Source of the DNA: Dimargaris cristalligena
Taxonomy: Eukaryota; Kickxellomycota; Dimargaritomycetes; Dimargaritales; Dimargaritaceae
Assembly: GCA_027576995.1 (NCBI GenBank)
Contig: JANBQC010000523.1
Coordinates: forward strand, 1-20,363
Reading direction: 5' to 3'
Length of the DNA stretch: 20,363 nt
Numbering within the stretch: position 1 is the first letter of the stretch; every line of letters starts with the position of its first letter. Below the pieces are notes generated by a model that searched no databases, was not told the origin of the DNA, and was given only the letters and a program-made list of their open reading frames with translations. This document shows positions 1 to 9,386 of the stretch, piece after piece. The translations under genes were made by a program, and so were the position numbers.

Positions 1-1274
1 TCATCACCTTTCCCTTTTATTATCTATCTTTTCAAATAAAGTTCAGTTTTCAAGGATTTGAGTTCAGTTCTTTACAGAGGATATTACTATAATTAAGGTA
101 TAGATAAGTGGGCTAATCAGATGGCTATAGGTATCCGGAAGACTCTGAAGGTAACTAGAAGAGTCTTTAAATCAGTACTTAAGTGATTAGTAAGAAGAGG
201 TGGAGTCTGGAAGGGGAAGGGTTATATAATATAGGATGATCCCATAGTACCAGGGGTAACTATGAGAAGGTTAATATAGTACTATAAGGCTAAATATGGT
301 CAGATACTAAGCCAGCTGGATTAAGGTGGATTAAATGGTCTAATAATATATAGTTTTAACTATAAATAAAATACAATATATTTGTATTAGTTATTACTAT
401 ATTATAATTCATCTGCCAGTAGCCAGCCTTATAATCAGAAGCAGCCTCCTGGCCCCAATCCCCCATTGAACAGTCACTAAGTATGAACTCCCATTTAAGA
501 AATGGTTCTCCTTAGCCCAATAGGGTTTTTTGGAACCCTCCTGGACCTACAACTCTGGGAGCTACACTAGCACTTGAGTCACTGTAGCTTCTTATTTAGT
601 GCTTTGGTTATTTGTTAACTAGCCTCTTTGTCTATCGAGTTGACGTCAGTAGAGTTTCCCAGGGTGACACCAGCCGAATAAAACCAAACCATAAAGTGAA
701 AAATCAACTTGGGAAGTGGAGCGCTGCTGGTTGAGCAGATTACACCCAGCCAACTATCCTATATATATATATGGCTTCACAATTATCTACAGTTGGGGCG
801 AGCTTTCCTCGGCAATTCATCGAAGCAGGCGTAGCAAGACCACCAAAATCAACGGGTACTGGGTCTCCGCACTCCCACTCTTCGTTTGTCCCCACAACTC
901 TAGACATAGGGCCTACTGGCTTATTCTTGAACATCCACCTCGACACTTCCAAACACTCGACTCGTTTTGCAGATGGCGTAAACGCGCGGTAGATTAAAAA
1001 TATTATTAACTCTGTGCAATGGTGAAACCCAATATAAATGTTTTTGTAGGGACCAATAAGGACTTCGTAGGATGGACTCCGGGGGAATCATATCACAAGT
1101 TGAAAGTAAGAAAATTAAAGCAGAGTGGGGAGCGAAGCCCGGAAGAAGCGTGGGTGAGAGAAAAAGAAACCATTACTACATTATCACTATTGATGTGGGC
1201 GCAGAGTTATACTAACCGAGTAATAATTTTTTAAGAGGAAAAAAAGAAAACTCACTAATAATCGGCACACTTCC
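1..1274. other. AT-rich gene-free left flank
   Basis: No ORF here has recognisable protein character; the longest open stretches (about 70-93 codons around 716-1234) overlap each other on both strands and look random. The first 420 bases are very AT-rich and full of stops in all frames. A short (TA)n run lies at about 761-771. The right end (about 1100-1274) must hold the 3' end of the minus-strand mannosyltransferase gene that stops at 1275, but I see no canonical AATAAA on that strand. It could include decayed transposon sequence, but I recognise none. Confidence 0.5.
641..648. promoter_or_regulatory. Perfect CRE/ATF-type palindrome TGACGTCA
   Basis: The 8-base palindrome TGACGTCA is the consensus for CREB/ATF bZIP factors, which fungi also have (Atf1/Sko1 type). 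No coding region starts nearby on either strand inside the window, so it may be a chance match. Reported as a sequence match only. Confidence 0.2.
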
Positions 1275-3698
1275 TTAATCCACCTTGTTGAGGTTATCCG
1301 CGGGCTTAGGGACCACCACCGTAGGCTTGGCCAGCATATTGGTACCTTTACTCAGCCATGGCGAGTCGGCGGCCGCCTTAATCTCGGTGGGGTCCATGGG
1401 GGGAACCTTGCAGTCGAAGTCCCAAGACTTGAACCAGCGGGCAGCCTCGCACTTGGGCCGGGTCCACACGGTACCGTAGGCCAGGGGACTGAAGATGTGG
1501 AAGTAGCGGAGGGCCAGCAACGCCACCACCCCGAAAACCAAGTAGCGGGTGCGTTTCTGGACTCGGGCGGTCACTGTGTCCAGGCTGTAGACCAACACCA
1601 GGAGGGCCATGTAAAGGGCCGGCAGGTAATGGTGCAGGAACAGTTGCCGCTGCATGATGAAGAAGGGCATGTAGTGGAAGAACCAGGCAGTGAAGGCAAA
1701 GCCGGTCGTGTAGGTGAACTGGCTCCGGAGCGAGCCCCATTTGGTGGAGGTGACGCCCCGCAGATCGGTGAAATGCAGCACCACTTGGGCGACAGCATAG
1801 GCCACGACAGCGATGGAACTGACCCACCAAACGAAGGGATTGCCGAAGAGGTAGATTTGGCGGTTGTCGGCGCTCCAGAAGGAGATACCGCGGCGCAGGA
1901 TAGGCCACGACTCGGGACGGGAGTCAAAGGGATGGGTGCTGGTTAGTCCGTTGTTAACGTTGAACATGACCCGGGTGCTTTCAATCACCTTGGACAACAG
2001 ACCGGGGGGGCTGTAGCGCACCTTGACGGCATCGGCGGGCATGTCGGGGTGACGGTTGGTAACAATACGCCAGGTACTCTTGGGTTTCTTGGCCTCCTTC
2101 ATACAAATGACCTCAGTCTGGTTGAATCCCCACGAGGGCAGTTTCTTCTCGTTCGAAAAGAGGGCACAGCCCAGTTGGGTGTGAATGAGGCGGAACTTGG
2201 TCTGGATAGCCATGAGACGGTCCTTGGTGGTCGAGTCGGAGTTGGTGGAATCCAGGATTTCCACTCGCCATTCGTCGTTGGCGTCACCGGCGAAGCCCTT
2301 CCAGCCGTATCCGCTCACTTCATTTTCATAGTCGGCCTTGGAGATGGGACCCCGCACGTCGTGACTGTGCAGGCGGCGGTCGGTACTAATGTGAACCAGA
2401 CGCACCACATCCCCGTTTTTCACCCGCTCCAGGTCGTGTTTGGTGTCGTTATGCTCCAGCTCGGTCAGGGTGCGGCTCTTGGTAAGACGGAAGACGTTAT
2501 TCTCGTCACGGTGGGGGTAGAGGGTGATTTGCTGCTGCTTGCTGCCGTCGGGGTAACTGTGGGCGTGGGAGTGGAGGTAGCCCTTATTAGAGGCCTCGTG
2601 GCGGATGGTGACCTCGGAACCGTAGTAGATATCGCGGAAGGTCTCGCCCTTGAATCCGCCCCGCAGGGTAGACTGGAACTCGGGACTCATGAAACCGGCA
2701 CCGTCGCCGTGGCGGCTCAGCACCATAAAGTGGATTTGGAAAATCAGGACATAGACCACCAGGGGTAGCATGATCAGGCACAGAGCCCGTCCAGCGAGCT
2801 GGGCCCCGATTTCGCGGGGAGTGATGTTGATATTGGCCACCAGATCCCACAGTTGCTTAATGGTGGCTACGCCGATGGCGGCCACCAGGAACAGACCCAC
2901 GTATTTGCAGCTCACGGTCAAACCCATGCTAATACCGGTCAGGGCCAACCAGGTCCACCACCAGGGGGTGAAGGGGCGTTTCAAGTACCGACAGAAATTG
3001 GTCCACATGAGAATGGTCAGGGTGGTGAAGAAGATCAGCGGGGAGTCGAGCAGGATCAAGCGGGACTGTGTGATCAGGGCGTTTTCGAAGGTCAGGAGGG
3101 TGGCACCCAGCACCGCGGCGGCAGTGGAGTGGCCACTCTGTTTAATGGTCAGGTAGCAGATGGGGATAGTTAGCAAACCGAGGAAGGCGGGCATCAAGCG
3201 CATTCCATAGTAGGGCACCTGGGCGACCAGATAGTCCAGGCCGATTTCTTTGAAGTCGAAGCGACCGTCGTAACCAACGAGTTTGCCCATACCGGCGAAC
3301 ATCATTTTGGCCAGCGGGGGATGAACGTCGAAGAAGTACGTGCCGTTGATATACTTGCCGGCGAACTTGCCGAAATGGACCTCGTCGAACACCACCTTAT
3401 GGGGGTTGGACAAGTTCCAGAGGCGGAAATAGGCGGCCACCAGAGTCAGCAGGCCGATAATAAGGAGCTGGGTCTGGCTGAACTGGCCGAGAAAGCGGTG
3501 GCCCCCTTTGGCGTGGGTCCCGCGGCCACCACCGGAGGCGGCCGAACCGAGGGAACCGGAAGGACCGCGGCCCTTGCCCTTGCGAACATCGAGTTCGGGG
3601 CTGATTATGGGCTGGTTCTCGTCGTCCTCGGAGTCGGGGCCGAATATAGAGAGAGAGGGCTGCTTCCGCTGACGGATATTGTCAGAGAGGGCGGCCAT
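1275..3698 (-). CDS. Protein O-mannosyltransferase, PMT family (GT39), Pmt1/Pmt2-like
   Basis: ER membrane enzyme that transfers mannose from dolichyl-phosphate mannose to Ser/Thr of secretory proteins. It has 807 residues in one uninterrupted exon, a normal length for fungal PMTs. Residues 1-70 are a polar, Gly/Ser-rich cytosolic leader; the first membrane segment is about 76-93. The first lumenal loop has the catalytic Asp-Glu pair (D105-E106, in FDEVHFG) and HPPLAK at 126-131. MIR repeats occupy about 355-545, with LHSHAHSYP (from 375) and RLHSHDV (from 442). C-terminal membrane segments follow, with HYMPFF and LFLHHYLPALY at 675-696. The MIR motif resembles Pmt1 as I remember it, while HFGKF and RPFTPWWWTW resemble Pmt2/POMT2; it is not Pmt4-like. 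Subfamily is left open. The ATG at 3698 sits in a good context (CGCC before, G after) and gives the expected topology. Likely works as a heterodimer with another PMT, as in yeast. Confidence 0.95.
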   Translation of the reverse strand: MAALSDNIRQRKQPSLSIFGPDSEDDENQPIISPELDVRKGKGRGPSGSLGSAASGGGRGTHAKGGHRFLGQFSQTQLLIIGLLTLVAAYFRLWNLSNPHKVVFDEVHFGKFAGKYINGTYFFDVHPPLAKMMFAGMGKLVGYDGRFDFKEIGLDYLVAQVPYYGMRLMPAFLGLLTIPICYLTIKQSGHSTAAAVLGATLLTFENALITQSRLILLDSPLIFFTTLTILMWTNFCRYLKRPFTPWWWTWLALTGISMGLTVSCKYVGLFLVAAIGVATIKQLWDLVANINITPREIGAQLAGRALCLIMLPLVVYVLIFQIHFMVLSRHGDGAGFMSPEFQSTLRGGFKGETFRDIYYGSEVTIRHEASNKGYLHSHAHSYPDGSKQQQITLYPHRDENNVFRLTKSRTLTELEHNDTKHDLERVKNGDVVRLVHISTDRRLHSHDVRGPISKADYENEVSGYGWKGFAGDANDEWRVEILDSTNSDSTTKDRLMAIQTKFRLIHTQLGCALFSNEKKLPSWGFNQTEVICMKEAKKPKSTWRIVTNRHPDMPADAVKVRYSPPGLLSKVIESTRVMFNVNNGLTSTHPFDSRPESWPILRRGISFWSADNRQIYLFGNPFVWWVSSIAVVAYAVAQVVLHFTDLRGVTSTKWGSLRSQFTYTTGFAFTAWFFHYMPFFIMQRQLFLHHYLPALYMALLVLVYSLDTVTARVQKRTRYLVFGVVALLALRYFHIFSPLAYGTVWTRPKCEAARWFKSWDFDCKVPPMDPTEIKAAADSPWLSKGTNMLAKPTVVVPKPADNLNKVD

Positions 3699-4629
3699 GG
3701 CGAAGGAGGTATATGCGTGTGCGTGGGAGGGGGGATACGGTTAAAAGTAGGGGGTCATGAGAGGCCGGCCCGTCGGGGAGTGAATCTCAGAGGTAGATGA
3801 GAAAAGCAGGGGATAGAAGATATATATTAGGGTTACACTGGGGTTATAGTCGGGTTCCGGACGGGCAGAGATAACGAAAAGACGAGCAGAGCACAGCCCA
3901 AGAGCCAGGGGAAGTGCAGAAGGCTGGCCAGATGAGAAAGAATGGACAACGAAAAGGAAATGAGAAAGGCAAAGAGCAAGAAGGCAACGAAGAAGAAACC
4001 CACTGAGAAGGGGCGGGGTTAAGAACAATAGCAGACTGGAGAAACGCATACAGAGACTGGTCGATCGTCCATGCAGTGGGAAAATTAAGCCTCCCCATCC
4101 ATCTATACATAGGCTGGGGTGCTGATCTAATAATGTCTTGGTTAAGTTCCAGGCGGATCCGTTCTGCCCCACCCCTGGCTGGCCCTAGACGCTGCAGCAT
4201 CCGCCGGGGCGTCGGAATGCCTGCCACAACACCTTCTCCCGTTGGCCCATTGGCTACACCTTCGTGCGTTGGCCCTGCGAGTCCGCTAAACTCCGATTCA
4301 GGGGCTCGTTCAGACTAATTGCTCGCTCGATTTTTAGCCACAATCAGCTCTATAATTCACCTTGATTTGCCACTGTGAAACATTGAATCAAACTAGATCA
4401 ATCCTGACCAGATATTCCCCCCTCTCAATTACCCTGTGATATGTGCACGGGGACTGGTGACAGCCAAATAATGCCACCAGATCACTATCAGATACTCGCA
4501 CACCACCTTATCAAAAGCCCTGTGAATTAAATTCGGTATATATTAATTAATATATATATATATAAATAGCAATCTATCTAAAGAAATATCTAACTAGCTT
4601 CAATCGGTCTAGGCATATCCACCTCTCAC
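3699..4629. other. Intergenic: mannosyltransferase upstream region and phosphatase 3' flank
   Basis: Both flanking genes are on the minus strand, so this gap contains the promoter and leader of the mannosyltransferase (right of 3698) and the 3' end of the phosphatase (left of 4630). The minus strand is pyrimidine-rich from about 3700 to 4030, as is common in fungal promoters. The ORFs seen here on the minus strand lack ATG starts and read as low-complexity Leu/Ser/Phe, as expected from CT-rich DNA. An AT block with TTAATTAA and TATATA lies at 4538-4566, about 65-90 bases past the phosphatase stop, and could act as a polyadenylation efficiency element. Confidence 0.5.
4538..4566. repeat. AT alternating tract (TA)n with TTAATTAA
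   Basis: Almost uninterrupted alternating TA with an internal TTAATTAA palindrome. It lies just downstream of the phosphatase stop codon. Simple-sequence DNA; a possible 3'-end signal, but nothing proves it. Confidence 0.6.
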
Positions 4630-6376
4630 CTACGCCTTATCCGGGAATGAAACTTCAATCACCGCGAACTTGCCATTGACCATCCATTTAGGGTCTCGTT
4701 TATCCAGCTCCTCGCCCTGGCCGGGCTGTAATCCCACCATGAGGTCGCACTTGGACGTGCGTAAACTCACCACCGGCAACTGGGTTCCCACCTGGGCCAG
4801 GGGTCCCAAAGCAGTCGAAAACGGGGTGGTCAAATCCCACTCGCAGTCGTACAGCAATTTACGGTAATTAAGATCCCCTTTAAAAATGACCGCGGCGGAA
4901 TTTTGTTGGAGGTCGGCGAAAAGTGCGGCCGAGGAGGTCGTGTGGGATGATGCGCCAGGTCCGCTATTAGCCGCCGATCCGGCGGTATTAACTGGTACCG
5001 GTGCCGTTCCACGCGGCAGATGCCAGAATGCGTAAGGGGAGGTCCAAAACGCATCGGCGCGCAGTTCCCAGCGGCCCAACATGAGGTGATCCTGCCACTG
5101 GTCGCCCAGGGTTTCGAGGCCGCCTAAATGCTCCGAGTTGGTCAGATGGGTGGCGTGCTGAAAGCGGTCCCGGCAGGTTTGCACCAGCCAGTGGAAGTCG
5201 GGGATGGTGGTATCTGACACGAACCACGGAATGGCCTTGCAGTGGAACACGACTTTGCTACAGTAACCCGTGGCGACCAGCCAATGGGCGAACACCAAAT
5301 CCACGAAGGACTCGAAACCCGAGTTATCCAGCACGATATCGATCCGGACGCCCGACCAGGTCCGCACTTGCGCCCACCAGGCCTCCAGGTGGTTCACCAC
5401 AATGAAGCTCGAACGGTCCTGGGCGTGTCCACCTTCGCCGCCCTGGAGACTGTGCACGTCGGCCAGGTCCAGGTTAACCAGTAGGGACAGATCGGTTTTA
5501 TTGCCCCACAGTGACGCCTGGGCCAGTTCCATAAAAGCCGTGTGCCGGCTGGTTTCGTCCAGCTGCATCGTGGCTTCTTGGCAGAGGGCTAGGGTTCGGT
5601 CGGCTAGAGCGGCCACCGCCCGGTCTGACGCGTGAAACGTGTCCTTTTTTTGTTCGGCAAAGTAGTCGAAATCGCGCCAGTGCGTAGTGAGAGAAAAGCA
5701 CTGATAGATTCGACGGTACATGTAGCATTCGCTAAACAGCCAAGTGGCCGAGAACCAGGTCTTCTGGGGAAAGTAGGTCTCCATGATGGAATTCCATACA
5801 AGATGATCGCCCATGTTGTCCTGCAACAGTGGCCTAAGGACCCAAATTCGTAGAAATAATGGAGTATTATGTGTGTATATATATATATAAATATATATAA
5901 TCGGTTTAATACAGAGGGCTATTGGTATGCCATAAATCTTGATAGTCTCGATTCAGCACTGTGACAGCAAAGTCACTGTGGCAGCTACGACCACTTCCGT
6001 TTTTTAATCGAACAATATATACTATATTACGAACAGCATAGAAACCGTAGTCTAACCATCAAAATAGTGCTGGTGCTCTATCGTCTACCCAGCCTACTAA
6101 GCTAGTGGGAGATACTTACGTGAGTGGCTTGTCAGTCTGCATTTCGTAACGCAATTTGCCTAGGGCCTCGATGATCCCCTTCGCCTCCCTGATAGTATCC
6201 GCATGGGCAACGTCGTTGGGCAAAACGGAGTAGGTCCGGTAGACATGGTCGACTACCCGGGTAATTATGACCGGCAGCCGATCCTTAATGGTGAAATAGG
6301 CGAAGGTGCCCTTCTTGGTGCCGATAAGGGCCGGACGGGGCGGGCAGCTGGGTGTCACCTCGGTAGCGGTTGCCAT
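4630..6376 (-). CDS. ARMT1: DUF89 subfamily III damage-control phosphatase, ARMT1/YMR027W type, two exons
   Basis: Metal-dependent cytosolic phosphatase of the DUF89 family; members hydrolyse sugar phosphates such as fructose-1-phosphate, and human ARMT1 was also reported as a carboxyl methyltransferase. Exon 1 is 6376-6120 and exon 2 is 5833-4630, joined across an intron at 6119-5834 (donor GTAAGT, acceptor TTAG). The split codon is AC+G, giving 486 residues, close to yeast YMR027W. Exon 1 encodes the family N-terminus (KKGTFAYFTIKDRLPVI, from 21) and TDKPLTPLL spans the junction. Exon 2 has WNSIMETYFPQ and SECYMYRRI, then LDNSGFE (254-260) and FKGDLNYRKL (403-412), which carry the predicted metal and phosphate ligands, and SLRTSKCDL near the end. 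A Ser/Ala/Gly-rich stretch at about 359-388 looks like a lineage-specific loop. The initiator at 6376 has CGCC before and G after. Identification is strong; the acceptor is inferred from phase. Confidence 0.92.
5875..5900. repeat. (TA)n tract inside the phosphatase intron
   Basis: Alternating TA run about 40 bases upstream of the inferred 3' splice site of the single intron in the minus-strand phosphatase gene. Simple repeat likely to vary in length between strains. Confidence 0.6.
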
Positions 6377-6983
6377 GGCGAAATTACAAGAAGGTTATAT
6401 GTATATATAAGATGGGTGAAGGAAATATAGGCGAGGGAGCAATCAACAAGGGGGTGATTGGCCAGAGAACGGTGTACTTACTTGTATTTGGGTGACTGGG
6501 GGATCAAGGTGGGAGTTACCTTGGGAAAATGGAAAACCAACCCGTGGGACTTCCCTCCAACTCATTCCCCCTGCGCTTCTAGCCCTATGGGGCCCTCCTC
6601 AGCCTTGGCTTTACGTGAACCAATTATGGATATCCACCCTATTAGTCCCTAATTGGTTTAGAAGAAACTAGGAACGGCTGAGATGGAAGGATCATAAACC
6701 TTTTGGACTGCCCTAAACCCAAGTAAAACTAAAGGGGATGTTGTCACTACATCACCCCTGTTCCCCTGTATCCTTCATAGTCAAGTAATATGAAAAGTAT
6801 GAATTACATCATGATTTCAGCTGCTTTATTATGGTAAACGAGAAGAGTCTGGGTTTTCAATAGAGAAGGCAGTAAGATCGGTATATATCCCCCCAATAGG
6901 CCCTAACTTCCTCGCCTGACTAGTCTTCAATGGACATGAGCAGCAATAATAAAGGGTTATGGACCCGAAAAGGAGCCGTGTAC
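6377..6983. other. Intergenic: phosphatase promoter and MED27 3' flank
   Basis: Between the MED27 stop (6984) and the phosphatase ATG (6376). On the minus strand a TATA-like stretch (TTATATATACATATAA) lies about 20-40 bases before the phosphatase ATG, too close to be a conventional TATA box with a long leader. An imperfect inverted repeat (AGGGG-ATGT against ACAT-CA-CCCCT) lies at about 6733-6758. A GTAAGT on the minus strand at 6481-6476 has no AG between it and the ATG, so it cannot be a 5' leader intron. No further gene seen. Confidence 0.5.
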
Positions 6984-9386
6984 TCACGAGCACCCAAGGT
7001 GGTAAGGCACAGTACTAAGGCCTTCTGGCCCCGTTAGCCGAAGAATAGGGGGATACAGAAACATATCCTCCTCGTTCATCCGTAGGATACACTGGCAGCC
7101 ATGACAGGGTTCGACAAACAGACCCAGGTAGGCAGGTAACCAACCCATAAACTCCGCTAGGGCGTCTCCGTGGCCAACCACGGCTAAGGTGCTAAAATGT
7201 ACCATAAAGAGTCGGCTGAGTCGTTTGAAAACGGCGTATTCGGAAGTAAAACTTGGTGTAATCTATCCAAAAAAAAAACGAAAGAAACAATAATACAAGA
7301 TAAGATAAGATAAATGGTTGGGTACGTTAGTATACAAATCGGTTGGCAGGTTTGGGCGACTGTGAAGGTAGTGGCTACCTTCGATAAATTCATGGCAGCT
7401 ATTCAGACAACCTCCAAACAGTGGGTTAGGTATAGGTTATCATCGGCTACGGGCATCTTCGCGCGGTACTTACCAGCTCCGACGATCCCAGGACGTGGAT
7501 GTCTTGTAGGCGAAACGGGAGACCCGCTTTATCCTCGGGGGCCAAGGAATACGTGACCAATATATGCACGTGAAATACCTGGCCAACCTCGATTTTGAAT
7601 TCGAGTTGCTGGAAGAATTCGGTCAGCGGAGTGGCCGTTAAAGTAACGCCGGCAGGTAACCGCTGGCGCTGGTTCTCCAGCCACTTTCCTAGCTGGGCGG
7701 TGACCAATTGACTATATCAAGGATGGAAAAAACAATACCGAATAATACATATATATATACAGATCAATACAAGGGAATTCGAACCCTAAGTATATCAGAC
7801 CTCCGGCCTCACTAAAAAAAAAACTCCAGTTGCGTCGTGCTATAAAGTATTCGCCCGGCTGCCGACTTAATCATGCATCACAGAAGGTATTTTCGTCTAT
7901 AAGAACTTACATGGTATCAGCTGGACTAGCCAACACCGGAAACGGCGGAGGCTGTTGAAGATTTGCCAATAGAGCAGGCGCGGCACTGGGTTTAGACACA
8001 GGAGGGCCATCGTAGACAGATGAAATACCATGTTAGTGGATAGGGGGATATGGGGCAGTTTGGAATGGGTGGTGCTTATCGCTCGGATAATTCCGCATCG
8101 ACTGTAGTAGCCCGTCAGTAGGAAGGGTGGATACGTATGTGCTTATAGGTCTGATTTCTCCAAGGAGAGCATAGAATCAGTCAATCTAGATAGCGGAGGA
8201 AACATATAACAATAGCTTACAAGGTAATTTCGCCTTTTGGTTTCTCAACAGATGGCACTTGGTCTTTAGAACCAGCCCTGTAGGGCCCCGAATCCCCGAT
8301 AAATAATACAACCAACGAATATAGTAGAAACAGAGTTCATAATTTATATAATTCGAGATGGGCAATACAGTAGGTCTCTCAATGTAGATGCCTGGGCCTG
8401 ACCCCATTGGGTGGTGGCTAAGTAATAATTTAAAATTTTATAACTATAACAGTTCACTTACCCGGTCGATTTTGGCGATAAAACAGCGACTAACGGACCA
8501 TTGGGTAAATCTGGTCGATTTTTTAACAAATCAATGTATTAATGCCCAAAAAAATAGTACCTGATCATAAGTATTTGGATCGATTGGGTGTAAAAACCAC
8601 CTGCCTACGACACCATTGCGTGCGACTGAGTTCTCCATTACCAAGATAAGAACAGCTAGGCTAGAGATGTACCTTTAAATTGCTGACACGCGATAGTGTA
8701 GTTATCTAGTTCGGTAAATGCGGATTTAACATGTTCTCCCATCGACTCGATACCTGGCAATGTATATTTCCGTAATGAAAATGAGTCACCCGATATAAAT
8801 ATAGAGCAATTATGGAATAGGCGTTAGTTTTTCATGATCGAATATCAATACAGCGTTAACACAGATTACGTGAAATAACAGGAATATATATCTTTACGTG
8901 TATAATAAAGAATTTGGAGCTTAATAGTAGTCTATGGTGGGTGGTTATAAATTCCCTATAACAATGGACAAACATACCTTGGGTTCGGAGTGCCGGGGCC
9001 TTTTTGTAAACGTCCTTCACGGCTGCCTGGGTCCGGATAAGCTAATCATTGGGAAAGAGAAGAGGTGGGGAGGGAGTGCAGGTAACGGTACAGGTAGGTG
9101 AAAATAAGGCCATACAAGTAAATGGAAAGCAGCTCCCTATCTAACTAATGGTCTTTTTTTTTTAGCTACGCGGTGGGAGGAGGAGGAGGAGGAGGAAGAG
9201 TATAATTAAACGAAATGGGAGAGCGAGGGGGAGTTGGAGTTTGGGTTTGAGTCTGCGCATGCGCATGCTTACCAGTTTCATGAGATGGTCAATGGCCTCG
9301 CATTCCATTTCCGGTGGTATAACCTTTCCCGGCAAGCCGCCAGTATTGGTGGCCGTGGCAGGGGGTGCTGGTGGACCAGATGCCAT
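6984..9386 (-). CDS. MED27: Mediator complex subunit 27, about ten exons
   Basis: Mediator subunit acting in the nucleus between activators and RNA polymerase II. Proposed exons (minus): 9386-9273, 9041-8978, 8753-8673, 8625-8561, 8489-8462, 8417-8369, 8277-8221, 7985-7911, 7711-7474, 7262-6984. They sum to 1050 nt (349 residues; human MED27 is 311) and all phases match. Most donors are GTAAG or GTA-type; clear branch points are TACTAAC at 7332-7326 and CTAAC in the second and seventh introns. The last exon is diagnostic: EYAVFKRLSRLF, then FMGWLPAYLGLFVEPC, and a C-x2-C ... PP..R ... YH-x2-C ending (C310, C313, H345, C348) as in the human protein. FLHPIDPNTYDQ and TTQWGQAQ match the central family region. 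Exon 1 encodes a Pro/Ala/Gly/Thr-rich start, then EAIDHLMKL; its ATG has A at -3 and G at +4. Exons at 8489-8462 and 8417-8369 are tentative: an alternative acceptor at 8511 introduces a stop in the required frame. Confidence 0.82.
9254..9265. promoter_or_regulatory. Perfect 12-base palindrome TGCGCATGCGCA
   Basis: A perfect palindrome starting seven bases inside the first MED27 intron. The sequence equals the metazoan NRF-1 consensus, but fungi are not known to have NRF-1, so the resemblance may mean nothing. It could bind another dimeric factor or be chance. Confidence 0.25.

Noticed and set aside
2049..2768. 239-codon plus-strand ORF inside the mannosyltransferase gene
   Set aside because: Exactly antisense to a well-supported coding sequence; a product of its codon composition, with no family signature of its own.
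3741..4227. Minus-strand ORFs of 127-143 codons upstream of the mannosyltransferase
   Set aside because: Leu/Ser/Phe-rich translation of a pyrimidine-rich promoter region; the longer one has no ATG start.
6476..6481. GTAAGT donor on the minus strand before the phosphatase start
   Set aside because: There is no AG between it and the initiator ATG, so it cannot define a leader intron without removing the start.
6981..6988. GTGAGT motif overlapping the end of MED27
   Set aside because: The in-frame TGA overlaps it and the protein already ends as expected for the family just after the H-x2-C motif, so no further exon is needed.
7770..7830. tRNA-like B-box (GGTTCGAATTC on the minus strand)
   Set aside because: No matching A-box at correct spacing and no acceptor stem; it lies inside a MED27 intron.
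8186..8407. 73-codon minus-strand ORF read straight through the MED27 region
   Set aside because: It crosses an inferred intron and uses frames different from the phase-matched exons on both sides.
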